Shown here one piece after another: positions 52,637 through 61,426 of a stretch of DNA of 64,000 bases. This DNA is from Leeuwenhoekiella polynyae (GTDB taxonomy: Bacteria; Bacteroidota; Bacteroidia; Flavobacteriales; Flavobacteriaceae): assembly GCF_042683665.1 (NCBI RefSeq), contig NZ_JBHUOO010000025.1; one strand, given 5' to 3'. A program made the position numbers and the translations under genes. A model generated the notes under the pieces. The model was given only the letters and a program-made list of their open reading frames with translations, searched no databases and had not been told where the DNA came from. How positions within the stretch are numbered: position 1 is the first letter of the stretch; each line of letters starts with the position of its first letter.

Positions 52637-53986
52637 CTATCTCATTATTTCATTAGGAAAAACTACTGGACTCTCGTGACCATTTGCACCTACCGCTGAA
52701 ACACCAAAGAATGAATTATCAATTACAATCCCGTCTAAAGTTATTTCTGAAATATCACCCACATAACGGCTGTGGTCCCAAGTAGGAGATGTAGTATCTC
52801 TCCAGTAAACTTTATAACCAAAAGCACCTTCTACTTTAGTCCATTGCAGTTTAACGTCTGCCTCTACGATGCCACCAATTTTCACTGTTTTGGGTGCTGG
52901 TGGTGCCCAGGCTAAGCTTGCCAGATTAATAGCGTTAACTGCTGTAAGCTTTGCTGCGTAAGGGAAATTAACGTGCTCAATAACGTCTCCATATTCAATA
53001 CCATCTTCCGTACGGATGTCTTGATGCTGTTGTGTATAATTTTCATGAGCTTCCATAATTCTGATTCCGGCGAAGCCTAAATCATTAAAAGGTCTATGAT
53101 GACCACCACGTCCAAAACGATCCAAACGATAAATCATCATCGGGTTCATTTCGGGCATATAATTAGAGACATTTTTATGAATGTAACGCGCCAATTGGCG
53201 AGAATTTCCATCAACTTCACCCCCGTAAAAACGACGGGCATTACGCTGTTTTTCAGTTTCATTGGCCGGTACCGGTTCAGAGAAAATTCTAAAATCCCGA
53301 TTACTGATTACTCCATCAACACCTTCAATATTACCAATCATATCGTTGTTTAAAATCCCGATGATATCCCAACCTTGTTTAACCGCATACTCTGCCAATC
53401 CTTTCCCTCCAAAAAGTCCTTGCTCTTCACCAGATAAGCCTACATAAATGATGCTATTCTCAAATTTATATTTAGAAAGCACACGAGCAGCTTCCATAGT
53501 TCCTGCCATTCCGCTTGCATTATCATTTGCTCCGGGAGCATCTGTTGTAAAATCTGTAGCATCACTTGCGCGAGAATCTATATCACCGCTCATAATAATA
53601 TAGCGGTTAGGGTATTTAGTTCCTTTTTGAATCGCAACAACATTTACCACATAGGTTTCTTTAGGAATACGGCCACCCATATCTGGAGTAACTAAATCTT
53701 TCTGATAAAACACATCTAGGCAATTTTCGCAGTTTTGAGAAGTTTTTTCAAATTCAGCTTTAATGTATCTTCTAGCAGCTCCTATACCGCGTGTATTACT
53801 TAAGGTGTCGCTAAAGGTGTTTCGGGTACCGAAACCTGCAAGAGTGCGTACATCTTTTTCTATGCGATCTGCAGATACCGCATCAATAATCCCATAGATG
53901 CGTAAATCTGTTTCTGAAGGGACATTGTTTTGAGCCAGAAGGACTGTAAAACAAGAAAGAAAAATAAAAGTAAATGTATATTTCAT
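52637..53986 (-). CDS. Secreted M28-family metallopeptidase with fibronectin III-like tail
   Basis: The start is placed at 53986 (MKYTFTFIF), which begins a clean signal peptide ending TVLLAQ; an upstream reading to 54043 adds 19 residues that spoil it. 449 residues. M28 metal-ligand motifs: GANDNASGMAG, GLSGEEQGLFGG, NNDMIGN and GRGGHHRPF. The first ligand motif, normally HxDS, reads GDIDS, so His is replaced by Asp. A fibronectin III-like domain (LQWTKVEGAFGYKVYWR) ends the protein. Aminopeptidase activity is likely but not certain. Confidence 0.88.
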   Translation of the reverse strand: MKYTFTFIFLSCFTVLLAQNNVPSETDLRIYGIIDAVSADRIEKDVRTLAGFGTRNTFSDTLSNTRGIGAARRYIKAEFEKTSQNCENCLDVFYQKDLVTPDMGGRIPKETYVVNVVAIQKGTKYPNRYIIMSGDIDSRASDATDFTTDAPGANDNASGMAGTMEAARVLSKYKFENSIIYVGLSGEEQGLFGGKGLAEYAVKQGWDIIGILNNDMIGNIEGVDGVISNRDFRIFSEPVPANETEKQRNARRFYGGEVDGNSRQLARYIHKNVSNYMPEMNPMMIYRLDRFGRGGHHRPFNDLGFAGIRIMEAHENYTQQHQDIRTEDGIEYGDVIEHVNFPYAAKLTAVNAINLASLAWAPPAPKTVKIGGIVEADVKLQWTKVEGAFGYKVYWRDTTSPTWDHSRYVGDISEITLDGIVIDNSFFGVSAVGANGHESPVVFPNEIMR

Positions 53987-54165
53987 ATCAATTGTTAGGA
54001 TTAAAAAAGGCAAGCAGAAATTTAAAATAAATCTGCTCGCCATAAAAGTAAATCATCTTGGGTCAAGCCTAAAAGACATTATAAAGAAATAGACCTTGAT
54101 TTCGATGCAAGCCTTAAAAGCGTTAAAAACTTGATTATCGAGTAAATTATCTAAGTATAATTTTA

Positions 54166-56370
54166 TTAGGTTGTTGCAAACTTTTTAAGCAAATCACGCA
54201 CACGGTCTGTATCATCTACATAATATTTAGCTGCTGTTTTTTGCAGACCAACTTTAATAGTAAATGCATCATCGGGTAAATCCTGAAACATGTATTCATC
54301 GGTCCAGTCATCACCTATTGCAAACTTAAAACTATAGTCTTTGCCAAAAATATGTTTGGTAACCGCCTTACCTTTATGAATCGTACTGTCTTTAATTTCC
54401 AATACTTTGTTCCCGTCTAAAACACCCAACTCATTATTTGCTGAAAGTTCTTTAAGAACATTAGAGAGTTCGCTAGCTCGTTTCTCACCTAAATCTGGAT
54501 CAGCATTGCGATAATGCCAAGCTAAAGAATAGTTTTTTTCTTCGATGAATGTACCGGCAGTACGGTCTACAAACTGTTCAAGAATAGGCCGAACCGTATC
54601 CATCCAATCGTTTTTAAGATTTTCTGTGACAGCCCATTCACCGCCAACAGGTCTTTTCCAAACACCGTGTTCTGCGATAAGCGTTATAGGTACATCTTGC
54701 CACCAGGTTCCTAAAGTATGGCGGTCACGACCGCTTATGATTACTACTTCGGTATTATCTTGATTGTGTATGGTTCTAACCAATTCTATTAAATCATCGT
54801 CAGGACTGGCATCTTCAGGGTTGTTTACAAAACCTCTTAAAGTTCCGTCATAATCCAAGAAAAGAATACGTTTGTCTGCTTTTTTATAAGTCTCAAACAT
54901 TTCATCTTCCTGATCAGTGCGCATACGTATTGCTTTTACGATGTCTGATTTGTGTGCAGTATCACGTAATGAGGTCATAAAGTCGTTAGCCCATTTTTCT
55001 ACGTTATATCTTTTTAATCGTTTTTGAAGAAATTTATTGCGTTTGATTTGTTCAGCTTCAGGCATTTCTATTGCTTGTTTTAAAGCATCTGCAATTTCCT
55101 CAAAATTATTCGGATTTATAATGAGTGCTTCACTCATTTCTTGAGCAGCACCGGCCATTTCACTCAATATCAAAACTCCTTTTTTATCGGTTCTCGTTGC
55201 GACATATTCTTTAGCAACCAGATTCATTCCGTCTCTAATAGGCGTTAAAAGTGCCACTTCACAAGTGGTGTATAAATCAATTAAGTTTTCAAAAGGCATT
55301 GAGCGGTAAAAATACCAAATCGGTGTCCAGCTTACGGAAGCAAACTTTCCGTTAATACGACCTACCAGTTCGTCAACTTCTTTTTTCAACAATTGATATT
55401 GCGGAACATTAGATCGGGAAGGAACAGCAAGCATAACCAAGCGAACTTTCTCTTTAAATTCAGGATACTTTTCAAGGAAATATTCATAAGCTCTGATGCG
55501 GTTTGCGATTCCCTTACTGTAATCAAGACGATCTATAGAAAGAATCATTTTTGCATCTGGCGTAGAATCTATATGCAGATCGAGACGGCGTTGCAATTCT
55601 GATTGGTTTTTTGCTGCGTCGTGTTTTGCCGCAGCTTCAGAGAATTTATTATAGTCAATACCCATAGGGTACGAGTTAACCGTAACAATACGATCTTTAA
55701 GAGTAATTTCGTTAAAGCTGACTTCGTTTCTTAATATACGAGAAACAGAACTTAAAAAGTGACGCTGATAATCATAGGTATGAAAGCCGATTAGATCTGA
55801 ACCTAATAACCCCTTTAAAATTTCTTCTCTCCACGGAAGGGTTCTGAAAACTTCATAAGAAGGGAAGGGAATGTGTAAAAAGAAACCAATTTGTACATCT
55901 GGTCGCTCTTTTTTAATAAGCGCCGGAAGCAGCATCAACTGATAATCGTGCACCCAAATCGTATCACCTTCTTCAATATTATCAAGAACTACCTCAGCAT
56001 ATTTTTGGTTTACGGTAACATAGCTTTGCCAACTTTCTTTTTCGAACTCTGTATATTCCATAAAATAATGGAAAAGCGGCCAAATAGTACGGTTGGAGAA
56101 CCCGTAGTAAAAGCCTTCAATATCTTCTTCTGTCAACGAAACAGGTACACATTGTTCTTGTATTGTGGCTTCAACAACTTCATCGCGCAGGTCTGCAGGA
56201 ATTTCTTCTTCGGTAAGACCGGTCCAACCAATCCAAATACCATTACTGTCGCGGTGAACTGATTTCATCCCCGTTGCTAAACCTCCAACACTTGGAGTTG
56301 CTTTAATGGTTTTATTATCGATTTGTAATTGTAAAGGCAGTCGATTTGATATAATGATAGTTTTACTCAT
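54166..56370 (-). CDS. otsBA: Bifunctional trehalose-6-phosphate synthase/phosphatase
   Basis: 734 residues. Residues 1-465 are a GT20 trehalose-6-phosphate synthase: SVGGLATGMKSV, WVHDYQLMLLPALI, FFLHIPFPSYEVFRTLPW, SIDRLDYSKGI and RDGMNLVAKEYVA. Residues 485-734 are a HAD-type trehalose phosphatase with the nucleophile motif LFLDYDGTLRGF and later GDDWTDEYMF. Fused synthase-phosphatase proteins are common in Bacteroidetes and plants. It makes trehalose from UDP-glucose and glucose 6-phosphate as a stress solute. It is divergent from a GH15 enzyme that may degrade trehalose. Confidence 0.95.
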   Translation of the reverse strand: MSKTIIISNRLPLQLQIDNKTIKATPSVGGLATGMKSVHRDSNGIWIGWTGLTEEEIPADLRDEVVEATIQEQCVPVSLTEEDIEGFYYGFSNRTIWPLFHYFMEYTEFEKESWQSYVTVNQKYAEVVLDNIEEGDTIWVHDYQLMLLPALIKKERPDVQIGFFLHIPFPSYEVFRTLPWREEILKGLLGSDLIGFHTYDYQRHFLSSVSRILRNEVSFNEITLKDRIVTVNSYPMGIDYNKFSEAAAKHDAAKNQSELQRRLDLHIDSTPDAKMILSIDRLDYSKGIANRIRAYEYFLEKYPEFKEKVRLVMLAVPSRSNVPQYQLLKKEVDELVGRINGKFASVSWTPIWYFYRSMPFENLIDLYTTCEVALLTPIRDGMNLVAKEYVATRTDKKGVLILSEMAGAAQEMSEALIINPNNFEEIADALKQAIEMPEAEQIKRNKFLQKRLKRYNVEKWANDFMTSLRDTAHKSDIVKAIRMRTDQEDEMFETYKKADKRILFLDYDGTLRGFVNNPEDASPDDDLIELVRTIHNQDNTEVVIISGRDRHTLGTWWQDVPITLIAEHGVWKRPVGGEWAVTENLKNDWMDTVRPILEQFVDRTAGTFIEEKNYSLAWHYRNADPDLGEKRASELSNVLKELSANNELGVLDGNKVLEIKDSTIHKGKAVTKHIFGKDYSFKFAIGDDWTDEYMFQDLPDDAFTIKVGLQKTAAKYYVDDTDRVRDLLKKFATT

Positions 56371-56479
56371 AAAAACAGGTAATCGGAGGGTTAGATTTTT
56401 TGTTAATGCTTAAATTTCGGAAAATCGAAGCGGTTACACTAGCCGTTTAATAGAACTTTAGAATATTTTAAAAATTTTC

Positions 56480-58291
56480 ATGGATAATTTAAACTACGGA
56501 ATCATAGGAAACTGCAAAAGCGCAGCCTTAATATCAGAAAAAGGATCTCTCGATTGGTGTTGTCTTCCCATCTTTGACTCTCCATCAGTTTTTGCAAAAT
56601 TACTGGATGAAGAAAAAGGAGGTTCTCAGAGTTTTGAAGTGGGGGAGGACTATAAAATCTCTCAAAAATACATGTGGCAGACTAATATTTTGCGCACTAT
56701 GTATGACAACGGGACTGATGCTTTTGAGGTATTTGACTTTATGCCGCGTTATGAAAAAAGAAGCGGGTCTTTTTATGCTCCGCCAGATATCATCAGGTTC
56801 ATCAGATTAGTAAAAGGTGCACCCAAGTTTGTTTGCAACTACGATCCTAAGTTAGAGTATGCCAGTGTAAAAACGATTACCGTAAACAAAGGAGAATATA
56901 TAGAAAGTTATACCGATGATGGTAAATACGATTCGCTCTATTTATATACGAATCTCGAAAAAGAGGATATTCTCAATAAAAAGACCATAACACTAGAGGC
57001 AAATGCTTTTTTGTTGATGTCGTATCACGAGAAGTTGATGGAACAAACACTAGATCGTGCGTATCTTAAATTTCAGCGTACTAAGGTCTACTGGATGAAC
57101 TGGAGTGAGGTGACTACAAAATATCCGCTTTATCAAAATGAGATAATGCGTAGTGCACTCACTCTAAAAGCACTCACGTTTGAAAAATCTGGAGCGGTGC
57201 TTGCTGCTGCGACAACCTCCTTACCAGAAACTATAGGTGAAGTGCGCAATTGGGATTATCGTTTTTGCTGGGTACGCGATGCATCGATGGTGATACGCGT
57301 GATTTCAAATTTGGGACACACGAAATATGCACATAATTTTTTGCAATTTATTATAGACACCTTGCCCGATAAGGATGAGAAAATGCAAATAATGTATGGT
57401 ATTAATGGCGAAAAGAATTTAGAAGAATATACCCTAGATCATCTTTCTGGTTATAAAGATTCTGCACCGGTACGTGTAGGAAATGCTGCGTACATTCAAA
57501 GGCAAAATGATATCTATGGAATTCTGATGGAAGTTATTTATCAGCAATTTATACAATTTGAGACTACTTTAGAAAACAGTGAAGAACTTTGGACGGTTGT
57601 TCTGGGAATTATCAAAATTGTAAAACAACACTGGCGAGAACCCGATAAAGGGATCTGGGAACTACGCACTGAAGACCGCCATTTTACATTCTCTAAATTA
57701 TTATGCTGGGTTGCGATAGATCGTGCTATTAAAATAGCCGAAGTTTTAAAACGCCACCGTAATCTGGAAGAATGGCAAGCGCTGCGAAAAGAGATTCACG
57801 ATGATATCTGCGAAAATGCCTGGAACGAAGATATGCAGGCTTATACCCAATATTACGGTTCAAAAGATCTGGATGCTTCTACCTTACTGATGGAACAATA
57901 CGGTTTTATAGATGCGAAGAATCCACGGTTTGTATCTACAGTTGAAGCAACAGAGCGCGAACTCTGTAAAGACGGTTTGATGTATCGATATAAGAATGAA
58001 GATGACTTTGGAGAGCCTAGCTCGTCTTTTACCATTTGTACATTTTGGTTTATTGATAGTTTATTTAAAATAGGAGAGCGCCAAAAAGCAATCAAATATT
58101 TTGATCAATTGTTATCGTATAGTAATCACTTAGGTTTATTCAGTGAAGATATTGATTTTAAAACCAAGCGTCTGCTGGGGAATTTTCCGCAGGCATATTC
58201 ACACCTCGCCTTAATTGAAACAGCAACGAATTTCGCCAAGTATGGAGGGGATGAGGAAGAAGAAATTCATTTTAAACCGATATTGTATTAA
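56480..58291 (+). CDS. Glycoside hydrolase family 15 (glucoamylase/trehalase-like)
   Basis: 603 residues without signal peptide. The N-terminal beta-sandwich begins YGIIGNCKSAALISEKGSLDW. The (alpha/alpha)6 barrel carries the family signature IGEVRNWDYRFCWVRDAS near 252-269, a catalytic Glu region in YKDSAPVRVGNAA and a second in TEDRHFTFSKLLCW. Cytoplasmic GH15 proteins include glucan glucosidases and, in actinobacteria, trehalases. The neighbouring divergent trehalose synthase-phosphatase favours trehalase or a role in trehalose turnover, but this is inferred. Confidence 0.88.
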   Translation: MDNLNYGIIGNCKSAALISEKGSLDWCCLPIFDSPSVFAKLLDEEKGGSQSFEVGEDYKISQKYMWQTNILRTMYDNGTDAFEVFDFMPRYEKRSGSFYAPPDIIRFIRLVKGAPKFVCNYDPKLEYASVKTITVNKGEYIESYTDDGKYDSLYLYTNLEKEDILNKKTITLEANAFLLMSYHEKLMEQTLDRAYLKFQRTKVYWMNWSEVTTKYPLYQNEIMRSALTLKALTFEKSGAVLAAATTSLPETIGEVRNWDYRFCWVRDASMVIRVISNLGHTKYAHNFLQFIIDTLPDKDEKMQIMYGINGEKNLEEYTLDHLSGYKDSAPVRVGNAAYIQRQNDIYGILMEVIYQQFIQFETTLENSEELWTVVLGIIKIVKQHWREPDKGIWELRTEDRHFTFSKLLCWVAIDRAIKIAEVLKRHRNLEEWQALRKEIHDDICENAWNEDMQAYTQYYGSKDLDASTLLMEQYGFIDAKNPRFVSTVEATERELCKDGLMYRYKNEDDFGEPSSSFTICTFWFIDSLFKIGERQKAIKYFDQLLSYSNHLGLFSEDIDFKTKRLLGNFPQAYSHLALIETATNFAKYGGDEEEEIHFKPILY

Positions 58292-58318
58292 AAAGTATAC
58301 GTATTTAGAAAGAAATCA

Positions 58319-58345
58319 AAACCCCGTATTTACGGGGTTTTTTGA
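58319..58345. terminator. Terminator between GH15 and the convergent unknown gene
   Basis: A perfect 10-bp stem around ACCCCGTA/TACGGGGT (58319-58340), followed by T6 on the plus strand; the reverse strand also has an A/T-rich tail. It serves the GH15 gene and perhaps the convergent gene ending at 58360. Confidence 0.9.
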
Positions 58346-58359
58346 TTTTAAAAAGTCTA

Positions 58360-59433
58360 TTAATATCTTGCTTCCATAATACGCTTCATACTTACATCTT
58401 CATAATTACGCTTTACAAAAGCCAAAGCAGTTTTTACGATTTGCCCCATAGACTTTGCACGCTTAAATTTCATATCCATCGTGTAGTCGTATAACTGACT
58501 ACGCAGTTGTTTGAGGTTTTTTTCTGAAGAAATTTGGTCTTGCGTCATACATTTTAATAGACGGCGTAAGCGATTTTTAGAAGTGATAATTCGTTTTGCG
58601 AGTACAGCACGTTCTTCTTCACGGTATTGCTCTATAGATTTATCTCTCAGTCGGTTAGAAACCAGTTCTACCATTCTAAAGTTCTCTTTAAAAATGTGTG
58701 GTTTATAGACTTTAAAATTTCCTTCATAACACTGTTGATCAAAATCAATAGCGCGTATTTTATACTTAATATGATCAAAATCATGAGTAGGAATCACGAC
58801 GTAGTTATACGATCGCATATCGCCTAATAACAATATCATACAGCGCTCATTAAACTTTACAAATTCTTTGGCCAATTGCGCTTTACCTACATCATCACAA
58901 TCTTCCAGATAATCTGAAATAAAAACATCACCGGGAATACCCACAATATGTTCCTCTATAAGCGTGTCTTTATAAACCAAAAAGTTAATGCGGTTGGGAG
59001 ATAAAATATGCTCCAGGTCTAAACCATAGATTCTGCTTGCATCGGCTTTTTTGACATAGAAATACGTATAGTTGTCGTTAAAAATATTATTGACTTTTAT
59101 GCGGAAAGGCTTTGAGTTACCAAAGGTGCAATAATCAATTGCCGTAACACTTAAGAACGGCAGTACATTTTCATTTCCATCAGAATGTAGAATGGCATAA
59201 ACACGCTTGAGGCTTTCTTCAATCTCTCTACGTTCATGTTCTGGGTAGTACACACTGATCCATAAGGTATCTTTATCATTTTTATCGTAAATATTTATTC
59301 CGCCGGAAAAGCGCAATAAATCATCATAAAAGACAGGGATTTGTGTAGCTCTGTTATACTTGTTCAAATATTCCTGAAGCTTCTCACCAACGGGATAAGT
59401 TGGCTTTTTGCGCGACATTAATTTCTCTTCCAT
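58360..59433 (-). CDS. Conserved-looking protein of unknown function with kinase-like catalytic pattern
   Basis: 357 residues, no signal peptide or membrane span. I do not recognise the family by name. The segment LLLGDMRSYNYVV (about 204-216) followed by KIRAIDFDQQ (about 228-237) resembles the catalytic loop (Asp-x4-Asn) and metal-binding D-F-D of protein-kinase-like and aminoglycoside phosphotransferase-like enzymes. The C-terminal 90 residues are basic and helical. It lies between the trehalose genes and an ABC transporter and is divergent from the latter. A kinase or pseudokinase role is inference. Confidence 0.7.
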   Translation of the reverse strand: MEEKLMSRKKPTYPVGEKLQEYLNKYNRATQIPVFYDDLLRFSGGINIYDKNDKDTLWISVYYPEHERREIEESLKRVYAILHSDGNENVLPFLSVTAIDYCTFGNSKPFRIKVNNIFNDNYTYFYVKKADASRIYGLDLEHILSPNRINFLVYKDTLIEEHIVGIPGDVFISDYLEDCDDVGKAQLAKEFVKFNERCMILLLGDMRSYNYVVIPTHDFDHIKYKIRAIDFDQQCYEGNFKVYKPHIFKENFRMVELVSNRLRDKSIEQYREEERAVLAKRIITSKNRLRRLLKCMTQDQISSEKNLKQLRSQLYDYTMDMKFKRAKSMGQIVKTALAFVKRNYEDVSMKRIMEARY

Positions 59434-59571
59434 AGACTACATATTTAAGCTCAAACTCAGACTTTTTTAATATCCAAATAAGTCAGTTTGAATTGTAAAG
59501 GTACTAATGTGATGTAACAAAATAGTGGTTCTTCCGTCTTGTTACTGAACGTTAATTCTAAAAATACGCTT

Positions 59572-60471
59572 TTGGAAACAATTCTTACACTAAATAATCT
59601 CACCAAACATTACGGTAAAGTAAAAGCGGTCAATGACTTGAGCTTTACTATTGAGAAAGGCAATGTCTACGGTATTCTTGGTCCTAACGGAAGTGGTAAA
59701 TCTACCACTTTGGGTATGGTTCTTAATGTTGTGAATGCAACCTCTGGCGATTTTAAATGGTTTGACGGGAGTGATACCACACACCATGCACTTAAAAAAG
59801 TAGGAGCTATTATTGAGCGACCTAATTTTTACCCATATATGACTGCTGCTCAAAACCTCGAATTGGTTTGTACGATAAAAGATGTTGACACCGGTAAGAT
59901 TGAAGAAAAATTAGAAGTTGTTCACTTACTGGATAGAAAAGACAGTAAATTCAGCACTTTTTCTTTAGGAATGAAGCAACGCCTGGCAATAGCTTCGGCT
60001 TTGCTTAATGATCCTGAAATTTTGATTCTTGACGAACCAACTAACGGTTTGGACCCTCAGGGAATTCACCAAATCAGAGAGATCATAAAAAATATTGCAA
60101 GGGGCGGTACCACAATTTTACTCGCTTCACATTTGCTAGATGAGGTTGAAAAAGTGTGTTCCCACGTTGTAATTATCAGAAAGGGAATTAAACTCTACGC
60201 AGGCCCTGTAGAAGAATTAAATGCCAGTCACGGCTTTTTTGAGTTGCGTTGCGAAAAGCAACAAGAACTTATAACAGTTCTCGAAGGGCATCCTGATTTT
60301 ACTTCGGTTAAAGAAGAGAACGGTCTTGTAACAGGATTTCTTAAAAACCCCCTTTCTGCAGAAGCCTTAAACACATTTTTATTCAATCAGGGATTGGTGC
60401 TTTCTCATATGGTTAAACGTAAAGAAAGCCTAGAAGAACAATTTTTACAACTTACTGCCAACCTAAATTAA
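59572..60471 (+). CDS. ABC transporter ATP-binding protein
   Basis: About 299 residues. No ATG is available; TTG at 59572 gives the N-terminus (M)ETILTLNNLTKHYGKVKAV, usual for this family, whereas the TTG at 59539 adds 11 unlikely residues. Walker A is GPNGSGKSTT, the signature FSLGMKQRLAIASALL, Walker B ILILDEPTNGLDP, and the switch His is in LLASHLLDEV. It resembles the ATPase of ABC-2 exporters (bacitracin/gliding GldA-like). It pairs with the permease eight bases downstream. The substrate is unknown. Confidence 0.9.
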   Translation: METILTLNNLTKHYGKVKAVNDLSFTIEKGNVYGILGPNGSGKSTTLGMVLNVVNATSGDFKWFDGSDTTHHALKKVGAIIERPNFYPYMTAAQNLELVCTIKDVDTGKIEEKLEVVHLLDRKDSKFSTFSLGMKQRLAIASALLNDPEILILDEPTNGLDPQGIHQIREIIKNIARGGTTILLASHLLDEVEKVCSHVVIIRKGIKLYAGPVEELNASHGFFELRCEKQQELITVLEGHPDFTSVKEENGLVTGFLKNPLSAEALNTFLFNQGLVLSHMVKRKESLEEQFLQLTANLN

Positions 60472-60478
60472 GCCACAC

Positions 60479-61309
60479 ATGCTACGATTACTTACTATAG
60501 AATTTTACAAACTAAAACACAGCCGTTCTTCAAAAGTATTGAGTATCGCTTATTTTGTGATTTTATCTTTTATAGCCCTTATCGCTTCAATAGAATTTAA
60601 TCTTGGAGATTTTCAGATACGTATTGCAGATCAAGGTATTTTCAACTTTCCGTTTATTTGGCATTTCAATACCTGGGTGGCAGCGACGCTTAAATTCTTT
60701 CTAGCCATTGTAATCGTTTCGATGATTTCAAATGAATACAGCAATCGTACACTCAAACAGAACTTGATTGATGGGTTGAGTAAGAAAGAATTTATGCTTT
60801 CTAAGTTCTATACTGTTGTGGCTTTTGCTTTACTCTCTACACTGTTTATTTTTATAATGAGCCTTATTCTGGGTTATTCCTTTTCAGACTACACAGAGTT
60901 TAGTATTGTTACCCGAGAAATGGAATTTCTACTTGCATATTTTTTCAAGCTGGTTGGTTTTTTCTCATTCTGTTTGTTCTTAGGAGTTTTAGTGAAACGT
61001 TCTGCTTTTGCATTAGGGTTTTTATTCGTTTGGTGGATTTTTGAAAACATAACCTACGGTATTTTACGTTGGAAAGGCAGCGCTGAAACAGCAGATGCTA
61101 TCGTGCAGTTTTTCCCGCTTGAAGCGATGAAAAATCTGATTAATCTACCTTTTCAGCGTTTAAACTTTATTGAAACAGCGGCCAACCAGTTACAGGCAGA
61201 TATCGCTATTGATTATGCTGTACATTGGTATGAAGTAGCAATTGTTTCGGTATGGATATTTTTATTTATTTATGGAGCATATGCTCTGCTTAAAAAAAGA
61301 GATTTGTAA
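60479..61309 (+). CDS. ABC-2-type transporter permease
   Basis: 276 residues with six hydrophobic spans, at about 21-38, 65-85, 107-130, 150-172, 178-197 and 252-270. It begins MLRLLTIEFYKLKHSRSSK, a common start of ABC-2 permeases, and carries SNEYSNRTLKQNLIDGLSKKEF after the second span. It forms the membrane part of the exporter with the preceding ATPase, with which it is co-transcribed. The substrate is unknown. Confidence 0.88.
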   Translation: MLRLLTIEFYKLKHSRSSKVLSIAYFVILSFIALIASIEFNLGDFQIRIADQGIFNFPFIWHFNTWVAATLKFFLAIVIVSMISNEYSNRTLKQNLIDGLSKKEFMLSKFYTVVAFALLSTLFIFIMSLILGYSFSDYTEFSIVTREMEFLLAYFFKLVGFFSFCLFLGVLVKRSAFALGFLFVWWIFENITYGILRWKGSAETADAIVQFFPLEAMKNLINLPFQRLNFIETAANQLQADIAIDYAVHWYEVAIVSVWIFLFIYGAYALLKKRDL

Positions 61310-61426
61310 GTGTTGAGTTTACCGTTTTAAAGCTTTGCTTTGCCGAAACTATTTCGCTAAACGAAGAATATCATTTAAATTGTAATTGTATTTAAAATAA
61401 CTACAATCACACGGTCAAACTTTTTA

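Noticed and set aside
53987..54043. Longer start for the M28 peptidase
   Set aside because: It would place 19 residues, also hydrophobic, before a normal signal peptide starting at 53986.
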